Assembly: GCA_965213905.1 (NCBI GenBank)
Contig: OZ243922.1
Coordinates: forward strand, 1,612,001-1,676,000
Source of the DNA: SIRX01 sp965213905
GTDB taxonomy: Bacteria > Actinomycetota > Rubrobacteria > Rubrobacterales > Rubrobacteraceae
DNA length: 64,000 nt
Reading direction: 5' to 3'
Part shown: one piece after another, positions 1-6,662 of the stretch
Position numbering within the stretch: the stretch's first letter is position 1
Layout of the letters: the number at the start of each line of letters is the position of its first letter
Position numbers and translations under genes: made by a program
Notes under the pieces: generated by a model
The model's input: the letters and a program-made list of their open reading frames with translations, nothing else
Database searches by the model: none
What the model was told of the DNA's origin: nothing

Positions 1-32
1 GGGCCAGAGTCCAAGAGGATCTTCCGGGCCAC
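1..32 (-). CDS. PIN-domain toxin, N-terminal fragment (cut by window edge)
   Basis: Immediately after the stop codon of the antitoxin-like gene on the minus strand, a GTG begins a frame reading MARKILLDSGP before the window ends. A hydrophobic strand followed by LLDSGP is the usual start of PIN-domain (VapC-like) ribonuclease toxins, where the Asp is the first metal ligand. Only about ten residues are visible, so the family call rests on this motif and on the position directly downstream of an antitoxin-type small gene. The GTG follows the upstream TAG without a gap, which suggests translational coupling. Everything beyond the first metal ligand is inferred. Confidence 0.5.
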   Translation of the reverse strand, partial: MARKILLDSG

Positions 33-230
33 CTACGGTGTCGGGTCGCGCTCGGGAAACAGCTCGCGTTCCGGAGGGTGTCGCTCGGAGTCCAGGGATC
101 TCTTGAGCTCCTCCCAGGAGACCTCGCCTTCATACCCTGCCTCCTCTTCGGCGGCCCACCTGGCGAAAAGGTCACGGGCTTGTTGCGCGTTGGCGACCGT
201 CTCCCGCTCCCTCTCAGTCTGCTTGTCCAT
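33..230 (-). CDS. Small antitoxin-like protein (RELFP-tail family)
   Basis: This 65-residue, highly charged protein has no transmembrane segment. Its C-terminal half follows a pattern common in small antitoxin-like proteins of Actinobacteria and cyanobacteria: a WxxLKRxLDxxR helix followed by RELFP near the end. A strong AAGGAGG lies about 10 nt before the ATG. The stop codon abuts the GTG of a PIN-type toxin frame, giving the usual antitoxin-first, toxin-second order of a type II toxin-antitoxin operon. The family resemblance is from memory of the motif; pairing with the toxin is inferred from spacing. It could also be an orphan regulator. Confidence 0.55.
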   Translation of the reverse strand: MDKQTERERETVANAQQARDLFARWAAEEEAGYEGEVSWEELKRSLDSERHPPERELFPERDPTP

Positions 231-334
231 AATTCACGCGCCTCCTTCATGTGCTGTGAAACTCACCTTATTCTAGTATCCATTGCGGGACTTCACCTCT
301 TCGGCGGTCTTGAACGGACGGAGGGGACGACGCA

Positions 335-413
335 GACCGACTCAGTTAGTCCGTTGGCTATACGTGCGTCATCGGTGGCCGGACTAACCCGACGTTCTCA
401 ATGAGGGTCGGTC
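335..413. repeat. Two nested inverted repeats in the 231-540 gene-free stretch
   Basis: The 310-base gap between the toxin-antitoxin module and the phosphoesterase contains an extended foldback. Arm TTAGTCCG (346-353) pairs with CGGACTAA (380-387), and outside it GACCGAC (335-341) pairs with GTCGGTC (407-413). The two stems could stack into one long imperfect hairpin. No gene fits here. It may be a terminator, an operator or a structured transcript leader for the following operon; the sequence alone does not decide. Confidence 0.5.
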
Positions 414-540
414 GAGTCACACTCACGCACTCAGACTTAAAAACCACCCTTGGAGTCTGTATTATCTCCTTCTGCGGACATTTCCCTATTGTCCGTTGCG
501 CTGAGTATGCTGTTTAATTAGTCTTGGTTGCTTTTACGCC

Positions 541-2196
541 GTGCAGTTTTGGATATCGAAGAAGCGGGTGCCCATGGATCGCTCTGAAGAGGTACAAACC
601 ATTTGTCTTCGCTTTCGCGACTTGGTCACTGATCCTGGCGTTACACTCGATAAGCACCGAGAAGTTCGCCAAGAGAAGGCGCATGTTTGGTGGGGGTGGT
701 GGAGCAAGGCTGGTGAGAAAGTCCCATTCAACACCTTCAGTGAGCTCAAAACAAAGGCTAGAAGTGACGACGGGTTACCGGTGCTGTTATTCGACTCTGG
801 ACGGCTTCTTGTATTTGAGGCAGAGTGTACAGACATCGAATGGGACAGTACTCGGGAAAGGTTGCCTACTCCAGAATCTTCCGAGACTCCTGAATACTAT
901 CGTGATCAACGTTATCTCACTTGGTTTAGGTTTGCGAAGATAGAAGGCGAACCGGTAGAAAACCCTAGCGGTTTCCTCAAGCAATATACTTACGTTCAGG
1001 TAGACGAGTTTTTCGATACCGGTGCGTCTCGGTATACAGAGTTTTACGGCAAAAAGGTAGCATCCGTAGAGGAACTACGAGAGCAGGACCGGACAATTTG
1101 GTTCTTGCGTGATGCTAGGCCAACGGATCCGAGCAGTGAACTCGTGTTGCCGGGCACGCTACCGTCTATATCGCATTTCCCGGACCAGTTTTCTCAGCCG
1201 GAAGGCTCACGACTGCTTTGGGTATCCGACTTACATTACGGAAACCATAACTTTCCCTTAGAAGAATCCCCTTCTACTGGCTCCCTTGCGCTCCGGATGG
1301 AGAAAGCCTTGGGAGAACAATCGAATCTCGGTGGCATAATCGTTTCAGGCGATCTAACTTGGAGAGCGGAAGGAGAAGAGTTTAAGCAAGCAGAGGAGTT
1401 CCTCCGAAATCTAGTAAGCTTCACACGCCTACCTGACAAAATGTACAGTGTGGCTGTTTGCCCCGGAAACCACGACGTACGATTTTCTGATAACCCCGAA
1501 GAAGAGGGTGCGCAGATTAACGCTGCAAGTGAAGATGCGCGTCAAGCATACAGTACATTTTATGGAGATCTCTTCAACTTACACCCGAACAGCTTCCTGA
1601 GCTGCGGGAGAAGATTTCTGCTTGCTAAAGCCGTACCCGTCGAGGTCGTATGCCTCAACAGCTCTCTTCTAGATCAATCACCGGGTAAATTTCAAGGGCA
1701 CGGATTCGTAAGCGACCAGCAGCTAGAACACGCTGCCAAAGAAATGGGCTGGGAGGAGGACGCAACTCTTCACCCAACCCGCATCGTTGTAGTCCACCAT
1801 CACCTCCTGCCTGTGACGTACCGGGAAGCGCCCGAAGCCGGCGCCCTTTACAGCGTCGTGCTCGACGCGGAAGCGCTTGTCCGATGGATCATTCGGTACC
1901 GTGTGAAGGTCGTCCTTCACGGCCATATGCACAACCCGTTTTTCGCGGCTATTTCGAGAGCCCCAAGTATCCATGAAGACCCTGCCCAAGAGCACACTTT
2001 CTATGTTCTCGGTATGGGTAGCACGGGCGTGAGCCAAGATCATCTCGGCGAGGAAGCACACAACGTGTTCGCCCTGCTCGACTTTTCGCAAAGCTCTGTC
2101 CTCAAGGTGACCTACTATAGGATTCACAAGACTAATCCTACAAGGCAGGAGGGACAGACCATCACTATTCCACTAACTAACGATAGCCTGCACTAA
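541..2196 (+). CDS. Metallophosphoesterase with unrecognised N-terminal domain
   Basis: The C-terminal half is a calcineurin-like metallophosphoesterase with all metal-site motifs in order: SDLH (D230, H232), SGDLTW near 269-274, GNHD (309-312), the HHH of VVVHHH near 419-421, and GHMH (461-464). Enzymes of this fold cleave phosphomonoesters or diesters, often nucleotides or nucleic acids, using two metal ions. The first 220 residues are not a family I recognise. They carry a tryptophan-rich HVWWGWW motif (48-54) and a strand pattern (VLLFDSG near 81-87) faintly like PUA/EVE folds. The start is uncertain: GTG at 541 has no clear ribosome site, and an in-frame ATG lies at 574. The gene is visibly richer in A and T than the core genes, and its stop is 2 nt before the HAD gene, so the two form an operon. 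Confidence 0.8.
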   Translation: MQFWISKKRVPMDRSEEVQTICLRFRDLVTDPGVTLDKHREVRQEKAHVWWGWWSKAGEKVPFNTFSELKTKARSDDGLPVLLFDSGRLLVFEAECTDIEWDSTRERLPTPESSETPEYYRDQRYLTWFRFAKIEGEPVENPSGFLKQYTYVQVDEFFDTGASRYTEFYGKKVASVEELREQDRTIWFLRDARPTDPSSELVLPGTLPSISHFPDQFSQPEGSRLLWVSDLHYGNHNFPLEESPSTGSLALRMEKALGEQSNLGGIIVSGDLTWRAEGEEFKQAEEFLRNLVSFTRLPDKMYSVAVCPGNHDVRFSDNPEEEGAQINAASEDARQAYSTFYGDLFNLHPNSFLSCGRRFLLAKAVPVEVVCLNSSLLDQSPGKFQGHGFVSDQQLEHAAKEMGWEEDATLHPTRIVVVHHHLLPVTYREAPEAGALYSVVLDAEALVRWIIRYRVKVVLHGHMHNPFFAAISRAPSIHEDPAQEHTFYVLGMGSTGVSQDHLGEEAHNVFALLDFSQSSVLKVTYYRIHKTNPTRQEGQTITIPLTNDSLH

Positions 2197-2198
2197 CT

Positions 2199-3062
2199 AT
2201 GGCTCTAATAGTCACAGACTTGGACAATACGCTCTACGACTGGGTTTCGTTTTTTTCCCCCTCGTTCGACGCCATGGTGCAGGAGTTGCAGGATCTCATT
2301 GAGGTCGACAGACAGACTCTCCTGGATGAGTTCAAATCAGTCCATCAGAGGTATGGAAACTCTGAGCAGCCGTATGCGATTCTTGAACTGCCTTCCGTGC
2401 GCCAAGCCTTCGGCGGTGCTACTGAATCTGAGCTTGTGCAAAAGCTTCAAAGTCCAATTTCCGCCTTCGACGAAGCCCGTACTAAACTACTCCACCTTTA
2501 TGATTCGGTAGAAGAAACACTATCTGATCTCCAAAATCATGGTCATGTAGTAGTCGGTCATACTGAGGCTATACTTATCAACTCGTACTATAGAATGACT
2601 AAACTTGATATTACGAAGTTTTTCACCCGGCTGTACACTCTAGAGGGACAATGGGAAGATCACCCTGCTTCTGACGGGAAAAGGAAACTTGCCCCACCGC
2701 CAGACTTTGTCGAAACGATTCCTCAAACAGAGCGTAAGCCCAACCCAGACTTGCTTAGAGACATATGCAACCGAGAGGGATTCTCGGTTGACGAGGCTAT
2801 ATACGTCGGCGATAGCCTTACTCGGGATATAAGTATGGCCAAGTCAGCAGGAGTCCTCGCCGTGTGGGCCCGGTACGGTACGTACTTTGACCGAACGCAT
2901 TGGGACACTTTGGTAAGCGTCACTCATTGGACGGACGAAGACGTAAAGCGAGAGGAGATGCTCAAGGAAATGTTCCAGAACGTGCAACCGGACCACACGA
3001 TAGATTCATTTGGCCAACTCCGATCCGTGATGGTCCAGGTGGGACTAACATCAAACCAATGA
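2199..3062 (+). CDS. HAD-superfamily hydrolase
   Basis: This 287-residue protein shows the four HAD motifs: DLDNT with the nucleophile pair D7/D9, a motif II threonine at 122 (GHTE), the motif III lysine K180 in ERKPNP, and GDSLTRD (204-210) that binds Mg2+. Between motifs I and II lies an alpha-helical cap of about 100 residues, so it is a C1-type HAD phosphatase of unknown substrate. It starts 2 nt after the metallophosphoesterase stop and shares its lower GC. The two phosphatases probably act on the same or successive substrates, but nothing in the sequence identifies which. It also resembles phosphoglycolate-phosphatase-like enzymes, which is not enough to name a substrate. Confidence 0.8.
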   Translation: MALIVTDLDNTLYDWVSFFSPSFDAMVQELQDLIEVDRQTLLDEFKSVHQRYGNSEQPYAILELPSVRQAFGGATESELVQKLQSPISAFDEARTKLLHLYDSVEETLSDLQNHGHVVVGHTEAILINSYYRMTKLDITKFFTRLYTLEGQWEDHPASDGKRKLAPPPDFVETIPQTERKPNPDLLRDICNREGFSVDEAIYVGDSLTRDISMAKSAGVLAVWARYGTYFDRTHWDTLVSVTHWTDEDVKREEMLKEMFQNVQPDHTIDSFGQLRSVMVQVGLTSNQ

Positions 3063-3095
3063 GCGTAGACTCAGGGAATTTCCCCCTCTACGCTC
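3061..3095 (+). terminator. Hairpin overlapping the HAD stop codon
   Basis: GAGCGTAGA (3061-3069) pairs perfectly with TCTACGCTC (3087-3095), and a GGGAA/TTCCC inner stem extends the structure. It begins inside the stop codon of the HAD gene, as expected for an operon-ending structure. It is not followed by a T-run, so it may act as a factor-dependent terminator or a 3' stabiliser. The right arm with its CCCCTCTACGC sequence recurs at about 3176-3186. Confidence 0.45.
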
Positions 3096-3372
3096 GTAAA
3101 CACCATCGCGGGGATTTTGTACGGTAGAGGTCTCGCGAGCACCAAGCATTGTATGAATAAAGAATGATGAACTTCCCCTCTACGCGCGCTCTAGAGCGGA
3201 CATGATTACCTTACGCGACCCGAGCTTCTTGCATTCTGCGCGTGAGAACAACTACCTAATAAACCCGGCCCACCCGGACTTCGACTCCTTGCAAGTCAGA
3301 ACGCCGGCGCCGTTCGTGTTCGACGAACGGCTTCTCGGATCGTAGTGGTCTAACGAGCGGGACCCGTACCGG
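3096..3372. other. Gene-free spacer with a second perfect hairpin
   Basis: No coding frame is convincing here. The stretch contains a second copy of CCCCTCTACGC (about 3176-3186) and a perfect 8-bp stem CCGTTCGT / ACGAACGG (3310-3317, 3323-3330) with a 5-nt loop. The hairpin lies about 40 bp past the end of the minus-strand XRE gene and may terminate its transcript. I looked for tRNA-like T-arms and found none that pair. Confidence 0.4.
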
Positions 3373-3609
3373 CTAGTCCCCCACCAGGTCCGCCGGCGTC
3401 ACCCTTAGCGCGTCTGCTAGTTTTCGCACCGTCCGTCCCTGGGCGCCCCGTTGTCCGTTTTCGAGATCTGAAATCGTGGAGACCGCCACGCCGGTCTCGT
3501 GGTGCAGCTCCTCCATGCTCAACCCGACCCGCTCCCGATAGTAGCGCAGGTTCTTGACCGTAGTACCCGGTCCCCTCCCCCGCCTCTTTGCCGCTGACAT
3601 CCCTACCAT
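3373..3609 (-). CDS. XRE-family helix-turn-helix regulator
   Basis: A 78-residue protein that is almost entirely one Cro/C1-type HTH domain. YRERVGLSMEELHHETGV followed by STISDLENGQ gives helices 2 and 3, and KLADALRVTPADL closes the fold. Such single-domain XRE proteins typically repress neighbouring mobile-element genes. The ATG is preceded by AGGAG at 7 nt. It is divergent from the small plasmid-type genes starting at 3799, across an AT-rich 190-bp region, so it is a plausible regulator of those genes and of itself. An overlapping longer frame in another register is not supported. Confidence 0.8.
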   Translation of the reverse strand: MVGMSAAKRRGRGPGTTVKNLRYYRERVGLSMEELHHETGVAVSTISDLENGQRGAQGRTVRKLADALRVTPADLVGD

Positions 3610-3740
3610 ACCTCATCTCCTAGATGACTCGCACGTAACTCTTGTGTGCTGAAAATTTTAGCAGATTTTTCTTGAAAATACCCTATTTACTATTGTTTTA
3701 TTAGCAAAGTTTTAGTAAAATACTGCTGTAAGATAAAAAA
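3610..3740. promoter_or_regulatory. AT-rich divergent promoter region
   Basis: A block of about 130 bp that is strikingly AT-rich for this replicon separates the XRE regulator (minus) from the small-gene run (plus). Several TATTTA/TATTGT/TAGTAAAATA-type hexamers could serve as -10 elements in either direction. I cannot assign a single promoter with confidence, but the base composition and the divergent genes make this the natural control region. Confidence 0.4.
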
Positions 3741-3776
3741 GGCTTCGGGTCCGCCGCCAAGCTAGATCCCGAAGCC
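3735..3776 (-). terminator. Intrinsic terminator on the minus strand / leader hairpin on the plus strand
   Basis: GGCTTCGGG (3741-3749) pairs perfectly with CCCGAAGCC (3768-3776). Read on the minus strand the stem is followed by six Ts (3735-3740), the form of a Rho-independent terminator that would block transcription entering the XRE promoter from the right. Read on the plus strand the same stem sits in the 5' leader just before the GGGAGG ribosome site of the next gene. Confidence 0.6.
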
Positions 3777-3798
3777 CCGGCCAAAGGGAGGACACCCA

Positions 3799-4014
3799 AT
3801 GACCACAATCAGTGTACATGAAGAGCAGACGGATAAAGGGGAAGAGACCGGCAAAGCGCCGTCTCGTCTTTGCTCCTACTGCGGTCAGCCTTCGGGCTCT
3901 ATCAGCAAGGGTACCGGACGTCCTCTAGTAGTGAACCGCCAGACAGGCGAGGCATATCACGTCAACTGCAAGCCCGGTGTCGGGATCGCGGCTCTAGTAA
4001 GGATGGGCGGCTGA
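3799..4014 (+). CDS. Small protein with a CxxC pair
   Basis: A 71-residue soluble protein with an acidic N-terminus and a CSYCGQ motif near residues 29-34. A later HxxC (near 56-59) could complete a four-ligand zinc site. A GGGAGG ribosome site precedes the ATG. Its stop overlaps the start of the next gene (TGATG). I do not recognise the family; small zinc-ribbon-like proteins of this size are common in actinobacterial plasmids and integrative elements, which fits the context. Confidence 0.6.
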   Translation: MTTISVHEEQTDKGEETGKAPSRLCSYCGQPSGSISKGTGRPLVVNRQTGEAYHVNCKPGVGIAALVRMGG

Positions 4015-4292
4015 TGGCCGCCCTCTTCCCGCTAGGAAGAGTCGTGGCGACTCCGGGCGCGTTAGAGTTGCTGGAGGCTACGGGCGCGGACCCTCTGCGA
4101 CTCCTGCAACGGCATGTCTCTGGAGACTGGGGTGAGGTCCCGACAGAGGACGCTCGCGAGAACGAGCTTTCAGTCCGCGAGGGCTTTCGCATCCTGAGCA
4201 GCTACCCAGTCGGAAACGACGGCTCAAAGGTCTGGATCATCACGGAGGCCGATAGATCGAGCACGTGCCTGTTGCTCCCGGACGAATACTAG
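4014..4292 (+). CDS. Conserved plasmid/ICE-type small protein
   Basis: 92 residues beginning MAALFPLGRVVATPGAL. The sequence resembles a family often found on plasmids and integrative elements of Actinobacteria, Bacteroidetes and Proteobacteria. Its conserved core is LFPLGxxVATPGALE, then a GDWGE segment, ENELSVREGFRILSSY, and a C-terminal VWIITEADRS with a closing LLPDEY. The function of this family is not known to me. The ATG overlaps the stop of the previous gene by one base, so I prefer it over an upstream in-frame start. It signals the mobile nature of this region. Confidence 0.7.
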   Translation: MAALFPLGRVVATPGALELLEATGADPLRLLQRHVSGDWGEVPTEDARENELSVREGFRILSSYPVGNDGSKVWIITEADRSSTCLLLPDEY

Positions 4293-4305
4293 AGAGGATA
4301 GACCG

Positions 4306-4662
4306 ATGAGAGAGGAAGAGACGCTTATGGAGCGGGAGATAAACTGGAGGGTTGACGAGGCGACTCGGAAGCCACGAGCGCTACTGGCCCACGTGGAGGA
4401 CCGGGCAGAGGTGATGGAAAGGGAGCTATGGCGAACAGTCCACAACCTCCCCCGCACTCTCGGGAGTTTCGTGCTCTGGCTCGCGCCCCTTTCGATCCTG
4501 AACATTCGCATCTGGTGGTTAGAGTGCCGGCAAAGCTCCTTACAAGGCAAGCTCTACAACGCAAGGCTACAGGCTATTTGGGAATGGCAAGAAGAAGCCC
4601 GCAGGCGCGAAGAAGAAGGCTACTATTATTACTGTACGGAAGTTACCAAAGGATGCCGATGA
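4306..4662 (+). CDS. Hypothetical single-pass membrane protein
   Basis: 118 residues with a charged N-terminal 50 residues. A hydrophobic stretch around residues 52-71 (LGSFVLWLAPLSILNIRIWW) could span the membrane, and a charged C-terminal tail ends in a run of tyrosines. It begins 13 nt after the previous gene with GAGAGG upstream, so it probably belongs to the same small operon. I recognise no family. An overlapping frame at 4428-4727 is also open, and the choice between them rests on operon spacing and the ribosome site. Confidence 0.4.
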   Translation: MREEETLMEREINWRVDEATRKPRALLAHVEDRAEVMERELWRTVHNLPRTLGSFVLWLAPLSILNIRIWWLECRQSSLQGKLYNARLQAIWEWQEEARRREEEGYYYYCTEVTKGCR

Positions 4663-4718
4663 CCTTAGGAATGCTTCTTCGCGAACCTCGTATTCTCACT
4701 CGTGTAGATAAGGCTGGA

Positions 4719-4763
4719 CGCTATTAACAGAAGAGGGTCTATTCGTTAATAGGCCTAATAGCG
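4719..4763. repeat. Compound palindrome between convergent genes
   Basis: A 45-bp block contains CTATTA or its complement four times. CGCTATTA (4719-4726) pairs with TAATAGCG (4756-4763), and CTATTAAC (4721-4728) pairs with GTTAATAG (4745-4752). These pairings are mutually exclusive. It lies between the convergent small-gene run and the minus-strand operon that ends at 4822. It could be a bidirectional terminator, a protein-binding palindrome or part of a transfer or replication site. It has no T-run typical of intrinsic terminators. Confidence 0.5.
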
Positions 4764-4821
4764 AGATCCAAATTCTGTCGGGGGTGATGTACGGTCCCAC
4801 TGTCTCGCCAGACTGCCTCGT

Positions 4822-5130
4822 CTACAGGGATGCCGCTTGTTCGTTACCGGCTACAACCACACCGGGCGTCCTGAGGACCTCCAAAATCCGCTCGTGGGCG
4901 CTCTGGTGCTCTCCAGCGTCGGGAGAGGCGCTCACGGCGCGTACAGGGCTTCCTGAGACAGTGTAGAGGTTCTGAGCGCCGGCATATCGGACCAATGCTT
5001 CTACACCCGCCCCGTCTGGCGTAGGACGTGTCAATAGCTCCAGTTCGCCAGTGATCGCGCCCGCTTCGTCTGTCATCACGCCGCCGGCCGTCGAGGAGAA
5101 CTCGGAGCTCAGCTCTCCAGCGCCGGTCAT
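4822..5130 (-). CDS. Hypothetical protein coupled to the nuclease lipoprotein
   Basis: 102 residues, acidic, no signal peptide or membrane segment. The start codon follows the stop of the DUF1524 lipoprotein by one base, so translation is almost certainly coupled. The C-terminal half (VEALVRYAGAQNLYTVSG, then HERILEVLRTPG) looks like a small folded alpha/beta domain and recalls unnamed proteins with an xxVxYxGAxxxYxVxG core. I do not know a function. Position suggests an immunity, chaperone or partner protein for the secreted nuclease, but this is inference from gene order only. Confidence 0.55.
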   Translation of the reverse strand: MTGAGELSSEFSSTAGGVMTDEAGAITGELELLTRPTPDGAGVEALVRYAGAQNLYTVSGSPVRAVSASPDAGEHQSAHERILEVLRTPGVVVAGNEQAASL

Positions 5131-5131
5131 A

Positions 5132-5887
5132 CTACGCTCCGCATGTCGAGAGCATCTCCTCCAGTGCCGCTTTCTCCGGGCTGTTCACCGTTAGCCCCCA
5201 CGTGGATTTAATATCCACCCATCTCCGGGAGTATTCGCACCAGTAGCTCTGGTTTGGCGGGCGCCACGCTTCCGGCCCCTTATCGCCCTTCTCCTGGTTT
5301 GCACCATCGTCGGTAGATAGCAGTACCTGAGGGTCGTTGGCGTAGGCTTCACGGTCGGCTGTAGACCAGGTAGACGCCCCGCTTCTCCAGGCGTTAGCCA
5401 ATGGTACGACGTGATCTATGTCCACGTCCGAGCTATCGGTGAACGTCTGCCCTGTATAGGGACCGGTCCACTGTCCGGAAAGGAAGGAGCAGTCCTCGTC
5501 TATTTGGACACCCTGGCCGTCGCGGATAAGAGCTGCGTCCCGGACATCACACGAACCATCGGGCTCCTGCCAGCCGAAAGCCGCGGCGTCAGACGCCCAG
5601 TGAGGGAACAAATCTCGCGAGTAGCCCGCCATAGATCCCGCCGCCGCTATCGTAAGTCCGGAGAGCTGCTGTCCCGCTTCTGCTGCCGACGGTGGTACAG
5701 GGGCGCCCGTAGCCTTGGATGGACCGGAGCCGGACACCTGTTGCTGCGTTGTGGTTTCGCCGGTGGCCTCCAACTCTCGGAGGACCTCGTCGGCGATCTG
5801 CTCCACCTCTGAGCAGCCGGAGAGAAGCCCGAACGAGAGCGCCACCACTAAAGCCAGGGATCCCAATTTGCTATAGATCGAGTTCAC
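5132..5887 (-). CDS. Secreted lipoprotein nuclease, DUF1524 (GmrSD/HNH-like)
   Basis: 251 residues with a lipoprotein signal peptide: a basic-hydrophobic N-terminus ending in the lipobox LLSGC at about residue 25. A low-complexity Thr/Ser/Gln/Pro linker to about residue 65 follows, then a DUF1524 domain. The catalytic signature DIDHVVPLANAW (about 158-169) is the HNH-type beta-beta-alpha metal motif, followed by conserved WS, DPQVLLSTD, NQEKGDKGP and the YWCEYSRRWVDIK region. Paired cysteines in the domain could form disulfides outside the cell. It probably degrades extracellular DNA or, if the element is conjugative, acts at the envelope. It sits second in a three-gene minus-strand operon, overlapping the upstream small gene and coupled to the downstream one. 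Confidence 0.8.
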   Translation of the reverse strand: MNSIYSKLGSLALVVALSFGLLSGCSEVEQIADEVLRELEATGETTTQQQVSGSGPSKATGAPVPPSAAEAGQQLSGLTIAAAGSMAGYSRDLFPHWASDAAAFGWQEPDGSCDVRDAALIRDGQGVQIDEDCSFLSGQWTGPYTGQTFTDSSDVDIDHVVPLANAWRSGASTWSTADREAYANDPQVLLSTDDGANQEKGDKGPEAWRPPNQSYWCEYSRRWVDIKSTWGLTVNSPEKAALEEMLSTCGA

Positions 5888-6053
5888 CTTCGATACGCCG
5901 TTTCTTCTTTTCTACGACGCTCTCAATGAACCCGCCAAAACTACGCGGCGAAGGCCTGCGTCCGCCGTGTCGTCGGATCAGGTCTGCGAGACTGGCAAGC
6001 GCCTTCTCGACGGACACCTCGGCTGATTTGTACTTTACTGTCTGTAGTGCCAT
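5871..6053 (-). CDS. Small basic hypothetical protein
   Basis: 60 residues, helical and rich in Arg/Lys, with no recognised domain. It has a convincing AGAGGTGAGGG ribosome site before the ATG, and its 3' end overlaps the start of the nuclease lipoprotein by 17 nt. It is therefore probably the first gene of that operon, possibly a leader or small regulator. Function unknown. Confidence 0.5.
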   Translation of the reverse strand: MALQTVKYKSAEVSVEKALASLADLIRRHGGRRPSPRSFGGFIESVVEKKKRRIEGELDL

Positions 6054-6353
6054 CTTACCCTCACCTCTTCTATCTGCGTAGTTATAGTGAGTGGCGTAAT
6101 TATTTAGTCACGGACTTAGCCACTTCATCATACCGTCTCTACCCTCGGCGCAGCTTTCCAGAGAGTCGCTGTACCAGGCCTCTTTCATTACCACTCTCTT
6201 CGAATGTCCTCGACCACGAGCTAAATCGCGACCTCGACGATCTCCAAGCGACTCAGTTTTCTCGACCCGCTGAACAAGATGATTAGCTGGTAGATAGGTT
6301 TCAGAAAGCAGGCCTGTTGTAATCTCTGTAACGTATGTGGCATAGTACGTTAG

Positions 6354-6650
6354 ATGAACCTTGTCGTCCCTGAAAAAGTGCCCGAAAAACAGGATGAAGG
6401 TAAGCCTAAGACGGAGCCACCTTACAATTTGATTCTCCACAACGACTGGATAAACGGAATGGGCCGAGTGGTTTATGTGCTGCGGAAGTACCTCCCGGGA
6501 ATGACCGTAAAGCGCGCTACGAAGATTATGTGGACCGCCCACACCGAGGGTCGAGCCGTCGCAAAAAGTTGCCACAAGGAGCTGGCCGAACTCTACGAGG
6601 AACGCCTGAATGCGAAGAGGCTTACGGTCACGATAGAGCCAGCCAACTAA
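6354..6650 (+). CDS. clpS: ATP-dependent Clp protease adaptor ClpS
   Basis: 98 residues matching the full ClpS core: PPYNLILHND, a helical VVYVLRKYLPGM segment, TAHTEGRAVAKSCHKELAELY and a final LTVTIEPA strand. ClpS binds destabilising N-terminal residues (N-degrons) and delivers proteins to the ClpA/ClpC unfoldase. The N-degron pocket residues N30, D31 and H63 are present. The residue after D31, usually acidic or polar, is Trp here, which is unusual. No clp ATPase is nearby. No ribosome site is visible before the ATG. A TTGTAA and CATAGT pair 18 bp apart ends only 7 nt upstream of it, so a leaderless transcript is possible. It lies inside the accessory region and may be a second, element-borne copy. 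The upstream 300 bp (6054-6353) hold no other gene I can support. Confidence 0.85.
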   Translation: MNLVVPEKVPEKQDEGKPKTEPPYNLILHNDWINGMGRVVYVLRKYLPGMTVKRATKIMWTAHTEGRAVAKSCHKELAELYEERLNAKRLTVTIEPAN

Positions 6651-6662
6651 CTAGACTAAAGA

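Noticed and set aside
78..404. Open plus-strand frame opposite the antitoxin gene
   Set aside because: It is the mirror of the real minus-strand gene plus spacer, has no ribosome site and no recognisable sequence.
3221..3340. Possible tRNA near TTCGACT at about 3281
   Set aside because: The flanking bases cannot form a T-arm and no acceptor or anticodon stem was found on either strand.
3350..3616. 88-residue frame overlapping the XRE gene on the same strand
   Set aside because: Gly/Arg-rich low-complexity translation typical of an alternative frame in GC-rich DNA; the XRE frame has the HTH motif and the ribosome site.
5411..5812. 133-residue plus-strand frame opposite the nuclease lipoprotein
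   Set aside because: Arg-rich shadow translation; the minus frame has a lipobox and DUF1524 motifs.
6108..6575. 155-residue minus-strand frame over clpS
   Set aside because: No ribosome site or family pattern; it covers the complement of the clear ClpS gene.
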